From positions 5,890,001 to 5,954,000 of the forward strand of contig LR632930.1 of NCBI GenBank assembly GCA_902167325.1: 64,000 nt of DNA, in the 5' to 3' direction. The first letter of the stretch is position 1. Every line of letters begins with the position of its first letter. This document shows, in pieces, positions 9,217-15,686 of this stretch. The translations under genes and the position numbers were made by a program. The notes below the pieces were generated by a model that searched no databases, was not told the origin of the DNA, and was given only the letters and a program-made list of their open reading frames with translations. The stretch is from Chitinophaga pinensis (GTDB lineage: Bacteria; Bacteroidota; Bacteroidia; Chitinophagales; Chitinophagaceae).

Positions 9217-9777
9217 ATGAAACGCACGTGTTTGTTTATCGCAATTTTCTGCAGTACATTCTTATCTGCCAACGCACAGGATGAAGCCGCCCAGAAAGCC
9301 TGGATGGATTATATGACGCCTGGCCCCATGCACAAAATGATGGCGATGGGAAATGGCACCTGGAATACTGATCTTACATTCTGGATGTCACCCGGCGGTC
9401 CTTCCTCTAAATCCAGCGGTTCCTGTACCAATCGTATGATTCTTGGTGACCGTTATCAGGAAACTGTTCACACCGGGGATATGGGTGGTATGCAGTTCGA
9501 AGGGCATGGTATAACTGCCTACGACAATGCTAAAAAAGTTTTCCAATCAATCTGGTACGACAACATGGGTACCGGTATTATGGTCCTTGAAGGTAAGCTG
9601 GACGAAGCTACCAAAACGCTTACACTGACAGGTACCTCCACTGACCCTATGGGTAAGCCAATGGGTGTTCGGGAAGTGTTCAAATGGATTGACGACAACA
9701 CTCAGTGGATGGAGATGTACATGATGCAGGACGGGAAAGAATTCAAAAGCATGGAAATGAAACTGACCCGAAAGTAA
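9217..9777 (+). CDS. Secreted DUF1579 family protein
   Basis: A 186-residue exported protein of unknown biochemical role. From ATG 9217 it begins with a clear signal peptide (MKRTCLFIAIFCSTFLSANA) followed by Q; the open frame runs further upstream but without a credible start. The body has DUF1579 features: a GTWN stretch after a methionine-rich segment, DRYQETVHTGDMGGMQFEG, and DNAKKVFQSIWYDNMGTGIMVLEG. It is followed after 27 nt by a strong terminator. With the lactonase it forms the plus-strand pair that splits nusG from rplK; the two may be independent units. Confidence 0.82.
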   Translation: MKRTCLFIAIFCSTFLSANAQDEAAQKAWMDYMTPGPMHKMMAMGNGTWNTDLTFWMSPGGPSSKSSGSCTNRMILGDRYQETVHTGDMGGMQFEGHGITAYDNAKKVFQSIWYDNMGTGIMVLEGKLDEATKTLTLTGTSTDPMGKPMGVREVFKWIDDNTQWMEMYMMQDGKEFKSMEMKLTRK

Positions 9778-9804
9778 GATGTTGGTTTCTGACAAGATTT
9801 TAGG

Positions 9805-9833
9805 CGGCCGCGGTAACGTGGCCGTTTTTTTTT
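9805..9833 (+). terminator. Intrinsic terminator after the DUF1579 gene
   Basis: An 8-bp stem (9805-9812 with 9817-9824, one G-U pair) closed by a GTAA tetraloop is followed by nine T residues at 9825-9833. Confidence 0.9.
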
Positions 9834-9855
9834 GACTAAAAAGCCGACTCAGATA

Positions 9856-9910
9856 GCTGGCGTATGGCTAGCGTACGATTACAGCGCAATTACAGCGCAA
9901 TACGGGCAGA
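9856..9910. repeat. Short array with 11-nt period
   Basis: Five consecutive 11-nt blocks can be read: GCTGGCGTATG, GCTAGCGTACG (9 of 11 identical to the first), ATTACAGCGCA twice in perfect copy, then ATACGGGCAGA. The block lies between the plus-strand terminator at 9805-9833 and the minus-strand terminator at 9980-10011. No function is known. See findings for two other arrays with the same period. Confidence 0.7.
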
Positions 9911-9979
9911 ATATTAAATCCCTAACCTTGAAGGACTTACATTCTCTTTTATGGAACCTGACCTGCAAGTTTAGGGCAC

Positions 9980-10011
9980 AAAAAAAGAGGCTGCCTGGAT
10001 GGCAACCTCTT
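9980..10011 (-). terminator. Intrinsic terminator after nusG
   Basis: On the minus strand an 11-bp stem (10001-10011 with 9985-9995, one G-U pair) with a 5-nt loop runs into a U-tract (A residues 9980-9986 on the plus strand). Confidence 0.88.
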
Positions 10012-10030
10012 GAATATGGTAAAATCAGAG

Positions 10031-10597
10031 TTAGCTGATTTTTTCTACCTGCATGAAGTTCAGCTCTACCGGAGTGGCGCGGCCGAAGATCTTTACGGTA
10101 ACTTTCAGTTTCTTCTTGTCTTCGAGAACTTCTTCGATGACACCGTTGAAGTCGTTGAAAGGTCCGTCGATGATCTTGATGGTTTCGCCTACGATGAACG
10201 GTTCGCTCATGGTGAGGCCCTGATCAGAGATCTCGTCCACTTTACCGAGCATTTTATTGACTTCGGCTTTACGGAGAGCGATGGGCTTTTCTTTGCCGAG
10301 GAAGTGGATCACGCCTGAAACGTTACGGATGGCCTGAATCACTTCGTCATTCATTTTCCCGTCGACGGCTTCGATCATCACATAACCGGGGTAGAAGTTT
10401 TTTTCGCGCATTACTTTTTTACCGGCTTGCACTTTATAAACTTTTTCCACGGGAAGAAATATCTGAGTGATCACGTTGCCCCAGTCGCTGCGGCGTACTT
10501 CGATATCCAGATATTCTTTTACTTTCTTTTCCTTGCCACTCACCACGCGCAGCACGTACCATTTGGTTTCCTGAGTGGGGATTTGGGCTTCATCCAT
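10031..10597 (-). CDS. nusG: Transcription termination/antitermination factor NusG
   Basis: A 188-residue NusG. The N-terminal NGN domain has WYVLRVVSGKEKKVKEYL near residue 12 and FYPGYVMIEA near residue 67. The C-terminal KOW domain follows GETIKIIDGPFNDFNGVIEEV near residue 137. It binds RNA polymerase and influences elongation, pausing and coupling. The ATG at 10597 overlaps the secE stop in TAATG, so translation is probably coupled. A terminator follows about 20 nt after the stop, so nusG is not co-transcribed with rplK here. Confidence 0.98.
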   Translation of the reverse strand: MDEAQIPTQETKWYVLRVVSGKEKKVKEYLDIEVRRSDWGNVITQIFLPVEKVYKVQAGKKVMREKNFYPGYVMIEAVDGKMNDEVIQAIRNVSGVIHFLGKEKPIALRKAEVNKMLGKVDEISDQGLTMSEPFIVGETIKIIDGPFNDFNGVIEEVLEDKKKLKVTVKIFGRATPVELNFMQVEKIS

Positions 10598-10791
10598 TAT
10601 TGAAACAGTTTATAGTATTGCGATAAAACCAGGTGGGAAGCCGTGTCCATACCCCAAACCATCAGTGTGATGATGATGGTGGCGACCAGAACGATCATGG
10701 TGGAGGACTGCAGTTCCTGCCAGGTAGGCCAGGATACTTTATGTACCAGTTCGTGGTAGGATTCTCTGAAGTAGTTGGTGATTTTGTTCAT
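10597..10791 (-). CDS. secE: Preprotein translocase subunit SecE
   Basis: A 64-residue short-form SecE with a cytoplasmic amphipathic segment (YFRESYHELVHKVSWPTWQEL) and one membrane helix at about residues 32-50. It stabilises SecY in the SecYEG channel. It overlaps nusG by 1 nt and follows tRNA-Trp and tuf, the conserved gene order. It is too short to judge by length alone, but the KVSWPTWQE signature is diagnostic. Confidence 0.97.
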   Translation of the reverse strand: MNKITNYFRESYHELVHKVSWPTWQELQSSTMIVLVATIIITLMVWGMDTASHLVLSQYYKLFQ

Positions 10792-10860
10792 GCTGAAAAT
10801 TTCTAGGGACTGAAGTTAAAAAACAATCCTGTTATGAACGATAAAAATTGCCTTCAAGGG

Positions 10861-10894
10861 AAATTGCGGATTTTTTAATGGAAATCTGCAATTT
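10861..10894 (-). other. Hairpin between tRNA-Trp and secE
   Basis: Arms 10861-10873 and 10882-10894 pair over 12 of 13 positions with an 8-nt loop. No U-tract follows on either strand. A leader structure or RNA-processing site upstream of secE is possible. Confidence 0.4.
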
Positions 10895-10924
10895 AACTTT
10901 CCGGCAATTTACATTTTTAATCAG

Positions 10925-10995
10925 CACGGGCACTAGGATTCGAACCCAGATCAAAGGTTTTGGAGACCCGTATGCTACCGTTGCACCATGCCCGT
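10925..10995 (-). tRNA. tRNA-Trp (anticodon CCA)
   Basis: A cloverleaf is readable on the minus strand: acceptor ACGGGCA/TGCCCGT, anticodon loop CTCCAAA with anticodon CCA, T-arm loop TTCGAAT. The 3' CCA is not encoded. It lies between tuf and secE, as in many Bacteroidota. Confidence 0.96.
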
Positions 10996-10999
10996 GTAT

Positions 11000-11106
11000 A
11001 AGCCATCAGTATCTTTCGCTTTCACCGTCTGTAAAGATAATCTTTGGAAGATTACTTGCGTTAGAACTGATGGCTTTTTTTATTTTCTCAGTAGTTAAAC
11101 TACTGA
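11000..11106 (-). other. Structured tuf/tRNA-Trp spacer
   Basis: Three nested or adjacent stems occupy this spacer: an outer 11-bp perfect stem (11000-11010 with 11066-11076), an inner 7-bp stem (11038-11044 with 11048-11054), and a separate 7-bp stem just after the tuf stop (11088-11094 with 11100-11106). On the plus strand the outer stem runs into a T7 tract, but nothing obvious is transcribed from that side. A processing element that separates tuf mRNA from tRNA-Trp is a reasonable guess. Confidence 0.45.
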
Positions 11107-11110
11107 TTGA

Positions 11111-12298
11111 TTATTTCAGGATATCAGTCACCTGACCAGCACCTACGGTACGGCCACCTTCGCGGATAGCGAATTTCAGACCTTTTTCCATAGCGATCGG
11201 CTGGATCAGTTTAACAGTCAGACCGATGTTATCACCAGGCATAACCATTTCAACACCTGCAGGCAGTTCAACCTCACCAGTTACGTCCGTAGTACGGAAG
11301 TAGAACTGAGGACGGTATTTCTGGAAGAAAGGAGTGTGACGGCCACCTTCTTCTTTGCTCAGTACATAAACTTCGCATTTGAAGTCGGTGTGCGGAGTGA
11401 TAGAACCGGGCTGGCAGATAACCATACCACGACGGATCTGAGTTTTCTCAATACCGCGGAGGAGCAGACCGGCGTTGTCACCAGCTTCACCTTCGTCCAG
11501 CAGTTTCTTGAACATCTCAACGCCGGTGCAGGTAGATTTCATAGATTCTGCCTGCAGACCTACGATCTCAACGTTCTCACCAACTTTGATACGACCACGC
11601 TCGATACGACCGGTAGCAACAGTACCACGACCGGTGATAGAGAATACGTCTTCCACAGACATCAGGAACGGTTGGTCAACCGGACGGGGAGGCATGGGGA
11701 TGTAAGTATCTACAGCATCCATCAGCTCCTCGATTTTGCCAACCCACTGGGGATCGCCTGCGAGAGCGCCTGTAGCAGAACCTTGGATGATGGGAACATT
11801 ATCACCGTCGAAACCATAAGAAGACAGCAGTTCGCGAAGCTCGATTTCAACGAGTTCCAGCAGTTCGGCGTCGTCTACCAGGTCAACTTTGTTCATGAAT
11901 ACAACCATACGGGGAACACCTACCTGGCGAGCGAGCAGAACGTGCTCTTTCGTCTGGGGCATAGGACCGTCGGTAGCAGCTACTACGAGGATAGCACCGT
12001 CCATCTGGGCAGCACCGGTGATCATGTTTTTCACATAGTCAGCGTGGCCAGGGCAGTCAACGTGCGCATAGTGACGGTTTGCAGTCTGATACTCTACGTG
12101 CGCTGTATTGATGGTGATACCTCTTTCTTTTTCTTCAGGAGCTGCGTCAATCTCATCGTAACCTTTCTTCTCAGCCAAGCCCTTGTTTGCCAGAATTGTA
12201 GTAATGGCAGCAGTCAAGGTAGTTTTACCGTGGTCAACGTGACCAATGGTACCAATGTTAACGTGGGGTTTATCCCGCTTGAAGGTTTCTTTTGCCAT
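11111..12298 (-). CDS. tuf: Elongation factor Tu
   Basis: EF-Tu, 395 residues, starting at ATG 12298. The GTPase motifs are intact: G1 GHVDHGKT at residues 19-26, G3 DCPGHADYVKNMITGAAQMDG, and G4 NKVD. Domains II and III follow and end in the conserved GGRTVGAGQVTDILK. It delivers aminoacyl-tRNA to the ribosome. It sits directly downstream of four tRNA genes (Thr, Tyr, Gly, Thr), the same order as the E. coli thrU-tyrU-glyT-thrT-tufB operon, and upstream of tRNA-Trp and secE. Confidence 0.99.
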   Translation of the reverse strand: MAKETFKRDKPHVNIGTIGHVDHGKTTLTAAITTILANKGLAEKKGYDEIDAAPEEKERGITINTAHVEYQTANRHYAHVDCPGHADYVKNMITGAAQMDGAILVVAATDGPMPQTKEHVLLARQVGVPRMVVFMNKVDLVDDAELLELVEIELRELLSSYGFDGDNVPIIQGSATGALAGDPQWVGKIEELMDAVDTYIPMPPRPVDQPFLMSVEDVFSITGRGTVATGRIERGRIKVGENVEIVGLQAESMKSTCTGVEMFKKLLDEGEAGDNAGLLLRGIEKTQIRRGMVICQPGSITPHTDFKCEVYVLSKEEGGRHTPFFQKYRPQFYFRTTDVTGEVELPAGVEMVMPGDNIGLTVKLIQPIAMEKGLKFAIREGGRTVGAGQVTDILK

Positions 12299-12367
12299 TG
12301 TATTTTTTTTTAAGATGGTTTGTAAAGTTTATTGCTTTATAGTTGTTTTAAAACTTACTTAACAAAC

Positions 12368-12441
12368 TGGAGCCCGCCGCAGGAATTGAACCCGCTCCTT
12401 TTCGATTACATGCGAAACGCTCATCCATTGAGCTTACCGGC
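12368..12441 (-). pseudogene. Degenerate tRNA-like sequence between tRNA-Thr(GGT) and tuf
   Basis: The minus strand has a tRNA-like D-arm (GCTCA/TGAGC), a T-arm with a TTCAATT loop and an encoded 3' CCA. The acceptor stem pairs poorly: GCCGGTA against GGCGGGC gives only four Watson-Crick pairs and one wobble. The anticodon stem CGAAA/TTTCG encloses an 8-nt loop (CATGTAAT) rather than 7 nt, so the anticodon is ambiguous (TGT or GTA). The position-8 T is missing. It looks like a decayed tRNA, perhaps of Thr type, but a functional unusual tRNA cannot be excluded. Confidence 0.6.
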
Positions 12442-12525
12442 TTAGTTAAACTTCGAATTTCGGATACCGGCCACGGAAATTTCCCAGAAGGAGTTTTCCG
12501 GTCACCCAGCATCCGAAATCTTGTG

Positions 12526-12597
<72 letters not shown>

Positions 12598-12614
12598 GTT
12601 GATGGTGCTTTAAG

Positions 12615-12687
12615 AGCGGGAGACGAGGTTCGAACCCGCGACCTACAGCTTGGAAGGCTGTCGCTCTACCAACTGAGCTACTCCCGC
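12615..12687 (-). tRNA. tRNA-Gly (anticodon TCC)
   Basis: Acceptor GCGGGAG pairs with CTCCCGC, the anticodon stem ACAGC/GCTGT encloses CTTCCAA with anticodon TCC, and the T-loop is TTCGAAC. CCA is not encoded. Equivalent in order to E. coli glyT. Confidence 0.97.
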
Positions 12688-12748
12688 ACATCGCCTTGCA
12701 TCTCTTCAATTCCCCCATGCACATAAAGCGCAAAGCTTAACAAAATAA

Positions 12749-12832
12749 TGGTGGGCAGGACAGGATTCGAACCTGTGAAGTCGAAACAGCGGATTTACAG
12801 TCCGCCCCATTTGGCCACTCTGGAACCTGCCC
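12749..12832 (-). tRNA. tRNA-Tyr (anticodon GTA)
   Basis: A class II tRNA with a long variable arm. Acceptor GGGCAGG/CCTGCCC, anticodon stem GCGGA/TCCGC with loop CTGTAAA (anticodon GTA), discriminator A. The 3' CCA is encoded, unlike in the other intact tRNAs here. Equivalent in order to E. coli tyrU. Confidence 0.97.
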
Positions 12833-12853
12833 AACTTAATAACTAATCTTTCG

Positions 12854-12927
12854 AGCCAGCAGAGGGATTCGAACCCCCGACCCACTGATTACAAATCAGT
12901 AGCTCTGGCCAACTGAGCTATGCTGGC
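12854..12927 (-). tRNA. tRNA-Thr (anticodon TGT)
   Basis: Acceptor GCCAGCA/TGCTGGC, anticodon stem ACTGA/TCAGT with loop TTTGTAA (anticodon TGT), T-loop TTCGAAT. CCA is not encoded. It is the first gene of the tRNA-tuf operon and matches E. coli thrU in position. Confidence 0.97.
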
Positions 12928-13075
12928 ATTCTTTTGTCAAGAAAAAGCTTAACATTCTTGCTAAAAGGGAGTGCAAAATAAGGGTGAATTTTTCGATAAA
13001 CCAAATATTTTTTTTCACTCCGAAAACATTTTTCCAAACTACCTAAAGTCGGCTAAAATGCCCTACAGCAAAGAA

Positions 13076-13144
13076 CTTTACTACCTTCGCCGATCCCTTT
13101 TTGAATCGGGATGGCAAAGGTAGTAAAGAGAACAATATTTCCAA
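13076..13144 (-). promoter_or_regulatory. Promoter of the tRNA-tuf operon, embedded in an inverted repeat
   Basis: On the minus strand TACCTTTG (13115-13122) and TTG (13142-13144) are 19 nt apart, a full consensus match. The -7 element lies inside one arm of an imperfect inverted repeat: 13076-13097 pairs with 13108-13128 around a 10-nt centre. The other arm carries TACCTTCG in the opposite direction. Read-through from hpf would fold this into a hairpin. Confidence 0.8.
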
Positions 13145-13159
13145 AATTATTTTGAGATT

Positions 13160-13459
13160 TTAATGTAAATTCTTTTCCTTCTTACGCTTAATCTGGGTTA
13201 CAAGACTATCAAACGCAAGATCAAAGGACTCTTCGAAGGATTTGCTCTCATGCTTTACAAAGAAACTATGGCGGGGTACATTCACGCGGATCTCCGCTAT
13301 CTTGTCTTTTACCTGGTGGGCTAACTGATCTAACTTCAGGAAAATTTCTACTTGTACAATCTTGTCATAGAAGGTGGATAGTTTTTGGATTCTCTTATTC
13401 ACATGATCAATTAATTTGGCGTCAGCATCAAAACGCACAGTTTGAATTTGAACATTCAT
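13160..13459 (-). CDS. hpf: Ribosome hibernation promoting factor, short form
   Basis: A 99-residue HPF/RaiA family protein that binds the 30S decoding region and stabilises idle ribosomes. The start MNVQIQTVRFDADAKL (ATG 13459) fits the family; an ATG six codons upstream (13477) is possible. The beta-alpha-beta-beta-beta-alpha pattern and the basic C-terminal tail (KRKKEKNLH) are typical. The long-form dimerisation domain is absent. It lies upstream of the tRNA-tuf promoter on the same strand. Confidence 0.93.
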   Translation of the reverse strand: MNVQIQTVRFDADAKLIDHVNKRIQKLSTFYDKIVQVEIFLKLDQLAHQVKDKIAEIRVNVPRHSFFVKHESKSFEESFDLAFDSLVTQIKRKKEKNLH

Positions 13460-13712
13460 AGCACTAAAATTTAACATTTAACAATCTGATTTCAAATTAG
13501 TAGTCATTCATCATAGGCGCGTCTTTTACATAAAGAACTGTATTACTAATATACAGAAACTTCCAACTCAAAGTTCTATGCGACCCTCAAAATATTTTGT
13601 TAAAATGACCATAGCGTAATATTAACCCCTTTTAATCCCACACATAATGACGCCCGTCACCCGCAGGACTGTTTCTCCTTAGTGCAATTTTCTGTCAATA
13701 TAAGTTTTGATA

Positions 13713-14675
13713 CTATCCCCTTGGATGTGCCTGACGGTGAACCCGCCGCAGCTTCTCGATCGTATTGTGCGTATAAACCTGTGTAGAGGCCAGACTTGCA
13801 TGCCCCAGCAACTCCTTCACCGCATTGATATCTGCCCCGTTGTTCATCAGATGCGTGGCAAACGTATGCCGCAATACATGCGGACTGCGCTTTTTCAGCG
13901 TTGTCACCTGCTCCAGCGCACGCCGTACCGTCCGGTATACATACCACGGCTGCACCGCACGCCCATCTTCCAGACACAGTAGTGCTTCGCCTTTATAGCC
14001 CGGCAGCAATTCATCGCGCCGGCCGATGTACTCACGCAATTCTGCCAGCACGGCCTGTCCCAGCGGTATGATCCGCTCCTTATTCCCCTTACCCAGCACT
14101 TTCATTTGTCCGTTGGAAAAATCCACACTCCTGTCGCGCAGCCCTGTAAGCTCCGCACGCCGGATTCCGGCATGGTACAGCAGGCGCAGAATAATCCGCT
14201 GCGTATTACCGGCAAAATCGTCACCAAACAGCGGGAGATCCTCCCCTGCGCGGTTCGCTTCCACCTGTTCCATCACATGTTCGTCTACAAAAACGGGCAG
14301 GCGGCCCGGCAGTTTCGGGCCTGAAACCCGGGCCATCGGACTTTGCTTTACCGCGCCTTTGCGCAGGGCGTACTTATAAAAGGATTTAAGGGCCGACATC
14401 TTCCGCCGGATGGTAACAGCCATTGCGGGCGGTTGCGTCCGTTTATGGGCATCTTCTGCCTTTTTACGGCCTTCCAGACCGAGGGCAAGCCACGACTGTA
14501 CATGCGAAGCCTTTACGCTTTCTAAGGGGATACCGCCGTATTCGTCATGCAGATAGGTAAAAAACTGGCTGAGATCAAGGCAATAGGATTGCACCGTATG
14601 CGGTGAGTACCGCTTTTCGAGGGAGAGGTAGGCGAGGAAGTCCTGCGCCAGAGGTGGTAGGTGCGCTTGATCCAA
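13713..14675 (-). CDS. xerC: Tyrosine recombinase, XerC/XerD type
   Basis: A 320-residue site-specific recombinase, probably for chromosome dimer resolution. The N-terminal SAM-like core-binding domain (about 10-105) is followed by the catalytic domain with R172, K197, H266, R269, H292 and the nucleophile Y301 all present. The start is TTG at 14675; no better ATG is in frame. It lies just downstream of rpsU, from which it is separated by a long A/T-rich hairpin ending only 7 nt before the start codon. Lack of phage genes nearby argues for a housekeeping Xer rather than an integrase; XerC versus XerD is not settled. Confidence 0.9.
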   Translation of the reverse strand: MDQAHLPPLAQDFLAYLSLEKRYSPHTVQSYCLDLSQFFTYLHDEYGGIPLESVKASHVQSWLALGLEGRKKAEDAHKRTQPPAMAVTIRRKMSALKSFYKYALRKGAVKQSPMARVSGPKLPGRLPVFVDEHVMEQVEANRAGEDLPLFGDDFAGNTQRIILRLLYHAGIRRAELTGLRDRSVDFSNGQMKVLGKGNKERIIPLGQAVLAELREYIGRRDELLPGYKGEALLCLEDGRAVQPWYVYRTVRRALEQVTTLKKRSPHVLRHTFATHLMNNGADINAVKELLGHASLASTQVYTHNTIEKLRRVHRQAHPRG

Positions 14676-14678
14676 TAC

Positions 14679-14728
14679 AAAAAAATTGATGATTGTAAAG
14701 ATATAACATTCCTTACAATCATCAATTT
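14679..14728 (-). terminator. Perfect 16-bp hairpin plus U-tract between rpsU and xerC
   Basis: Arms 14713-14728 and 14683-14698 are perfectly complementary, with a 14-nt loop, and on the minus strand run into a T7 tract. This terminates rpsU or attenuates read-through into the recombinase gene, whose TTG start is at 14675. Confidence 0.8.
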
Positions 14729-14755
14729 CGTGTATAGAAAAGAATCAGTATCGAA

Positions 14756-14953
14756 TTATTGATCGAACTTACCGCTCGCTACCTGCAGTTTGTAAACTGC
14801 TTTCAGCACTTGTGTGCGGCGACGGATAGACGGCTTGGTAAATGACTGACGCTCTCTCAGTTGCAGCAGAATTTTCGCTTTCTCAAATTTCTTTTTATAC
14901 TTTTTGAGCGCTTTATCAATGTTTTCGCAATCTTTGGAATCGATGATTAACAT
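14756..14953 (-). CDS. rpsU: Ribosomal protein bS21
   Basis: A 65-residue small-subunit protein, starting at ATG 14953 (MLIIDSKDCENIDKALK). The basic helical core (KKYKKKFEKAKILLQLRERQ) and the PSIRRRTQ segment are characteristic. bS21 acts near the anti-Shine-Dalgarno region of 16S rRNA; in Bacteroidota the anti-SD is reported to be sequestered with help from bS21 and neighbouring proteins, which fits the lack of SD sites in this window. It has its own consensus promoter and a terminator. Confidence 0.97.
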   Translation of the reverse strand: MLIIDSKDCENIDKALKKYKKKFEKAKILLQLRERQSFTKPSIRRRTQVLKAVYKLQVASGKFDQ

Positions 14954-14995
14954 ATTTATCCTTTATTCTGTTTTACAGTATATTTTTACGGATGG

Positions 14996-15025
14996 CAAAG
15001 ATAAGTATTCCTTTTTTATTTCCAA
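14996..15025 (-). promoter_or_regulatory. Promoter of rpsU
   Basis: TATCTTTG (14996-15003, minus strand) and TTG (15023-15025) are 19 nt apart. The predicted leader is about 40 nt. Confidence 0.8.
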
Positions 15026-15062
15026 AATAAAATCACCATTTCTTCCCCCGGCAATTCTCCAT

Positions 15063-15070
15063 TAAATTTG
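15063..15070 (+). promoter_or_regulatory. -7 element close to the ribE start
   Basis: TAAATTTG ends 7 nt before the ATG at 15078. If used, the leader would be almost absent. No clear -33 TTG was seen. Confidence 0.5.
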
Positions 15071-15077
15071 TGGGATT

Positions 15078-15686
15078 ATGTTTACTGGTATAATAGAAAC
15101 AATGGGCATTGTAGCTGATGCCAGGCCCGGCGGCGGCAACCTGGAACTCACTATCCAATCGCCCCTGGCCTCCGAACTCAAGATCGATCAGAGTGTATCT
15201 CATAATGGTGTCTGCCTCACCGTCACCTCTGTGGAGGCCGACCGCTACACTACCGTAGCCGTGGCAGAAACCCTGCAGAAAACCAATATCGGCGCCCTCC
15301 GCCCCGGCCAGGCCGTAAACCTCGAAAGAGCCATGGTCTTCAACAGCCGGATCGACGGGCACATTGTACAGGGTCATGTAGACGGGACAGGTGTTTGCCG
15401 CTCCGTGGAGCCGCAGGACGGCAGTTGGGTGTTCCGCTTCGGATTCGACCCCTCCTTCGCCCCGCTCATCGTGGAAAAAGGATCCATCTGCCTCAACGGC
15501 ATCAGTCTCACCGTGTTCGATATCACTGACGACGCATTTTCAGTTGCCATCATCCCATATACTTTCGAACATACCAATATCCGGCATCTGCAACCCGGCG
15601 ACCCCGTGAACCTGGAATTCGACATCCTCGGCAAATACGTGGCGCGCCAATTACAAACCCAAGCGAAACCATCCCTGACAACATGA
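15078..15686 (+). CDS. ribE: Riboflavin synthase (alpha subunit)
   Basis: Catalyses dismutation of two 6,7-dimethyl-8-ribityllumazine molecules to riboflavin; 202 residues. It begins MFTGIIETMG, as is typical, and shows the two lumazine-binding barrels, with NGVCLTV in the first, VQGHVDGTG at the domain boundary and LNGISLTV in the second. It overlaps the next gene by 4 nt (ATGA at 15683-15686), so the three genes 15078-17823 probably form one operon. Confidence 0.97.
   Translation: MFTGIIETMGIVADARPGGGNLELTIQSPLASELKIDQSVSHNGVCLTVTSVEADRYTTVAVAETLQKTNIGALRPGQAVNLERAMVFNSRIDGHIVQGHVDGTGVCRSVEPQDGSWVFRFGFDPSFAPLIVEKGSICLNGISLTVFDITDDAFSVAIIPYTFEHTNIRHLQPGDPVNLEFDILGKYVARQLQTQAKPSLTT

Noticed and set aside
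13713..14675. The tyrosine recombinase as an integrase of a mobile element
   Set aside because: No attachment-site duplication, phage, relaxase or cargo genes surround it; it sits beside rpsU like a housekeeping Xer.
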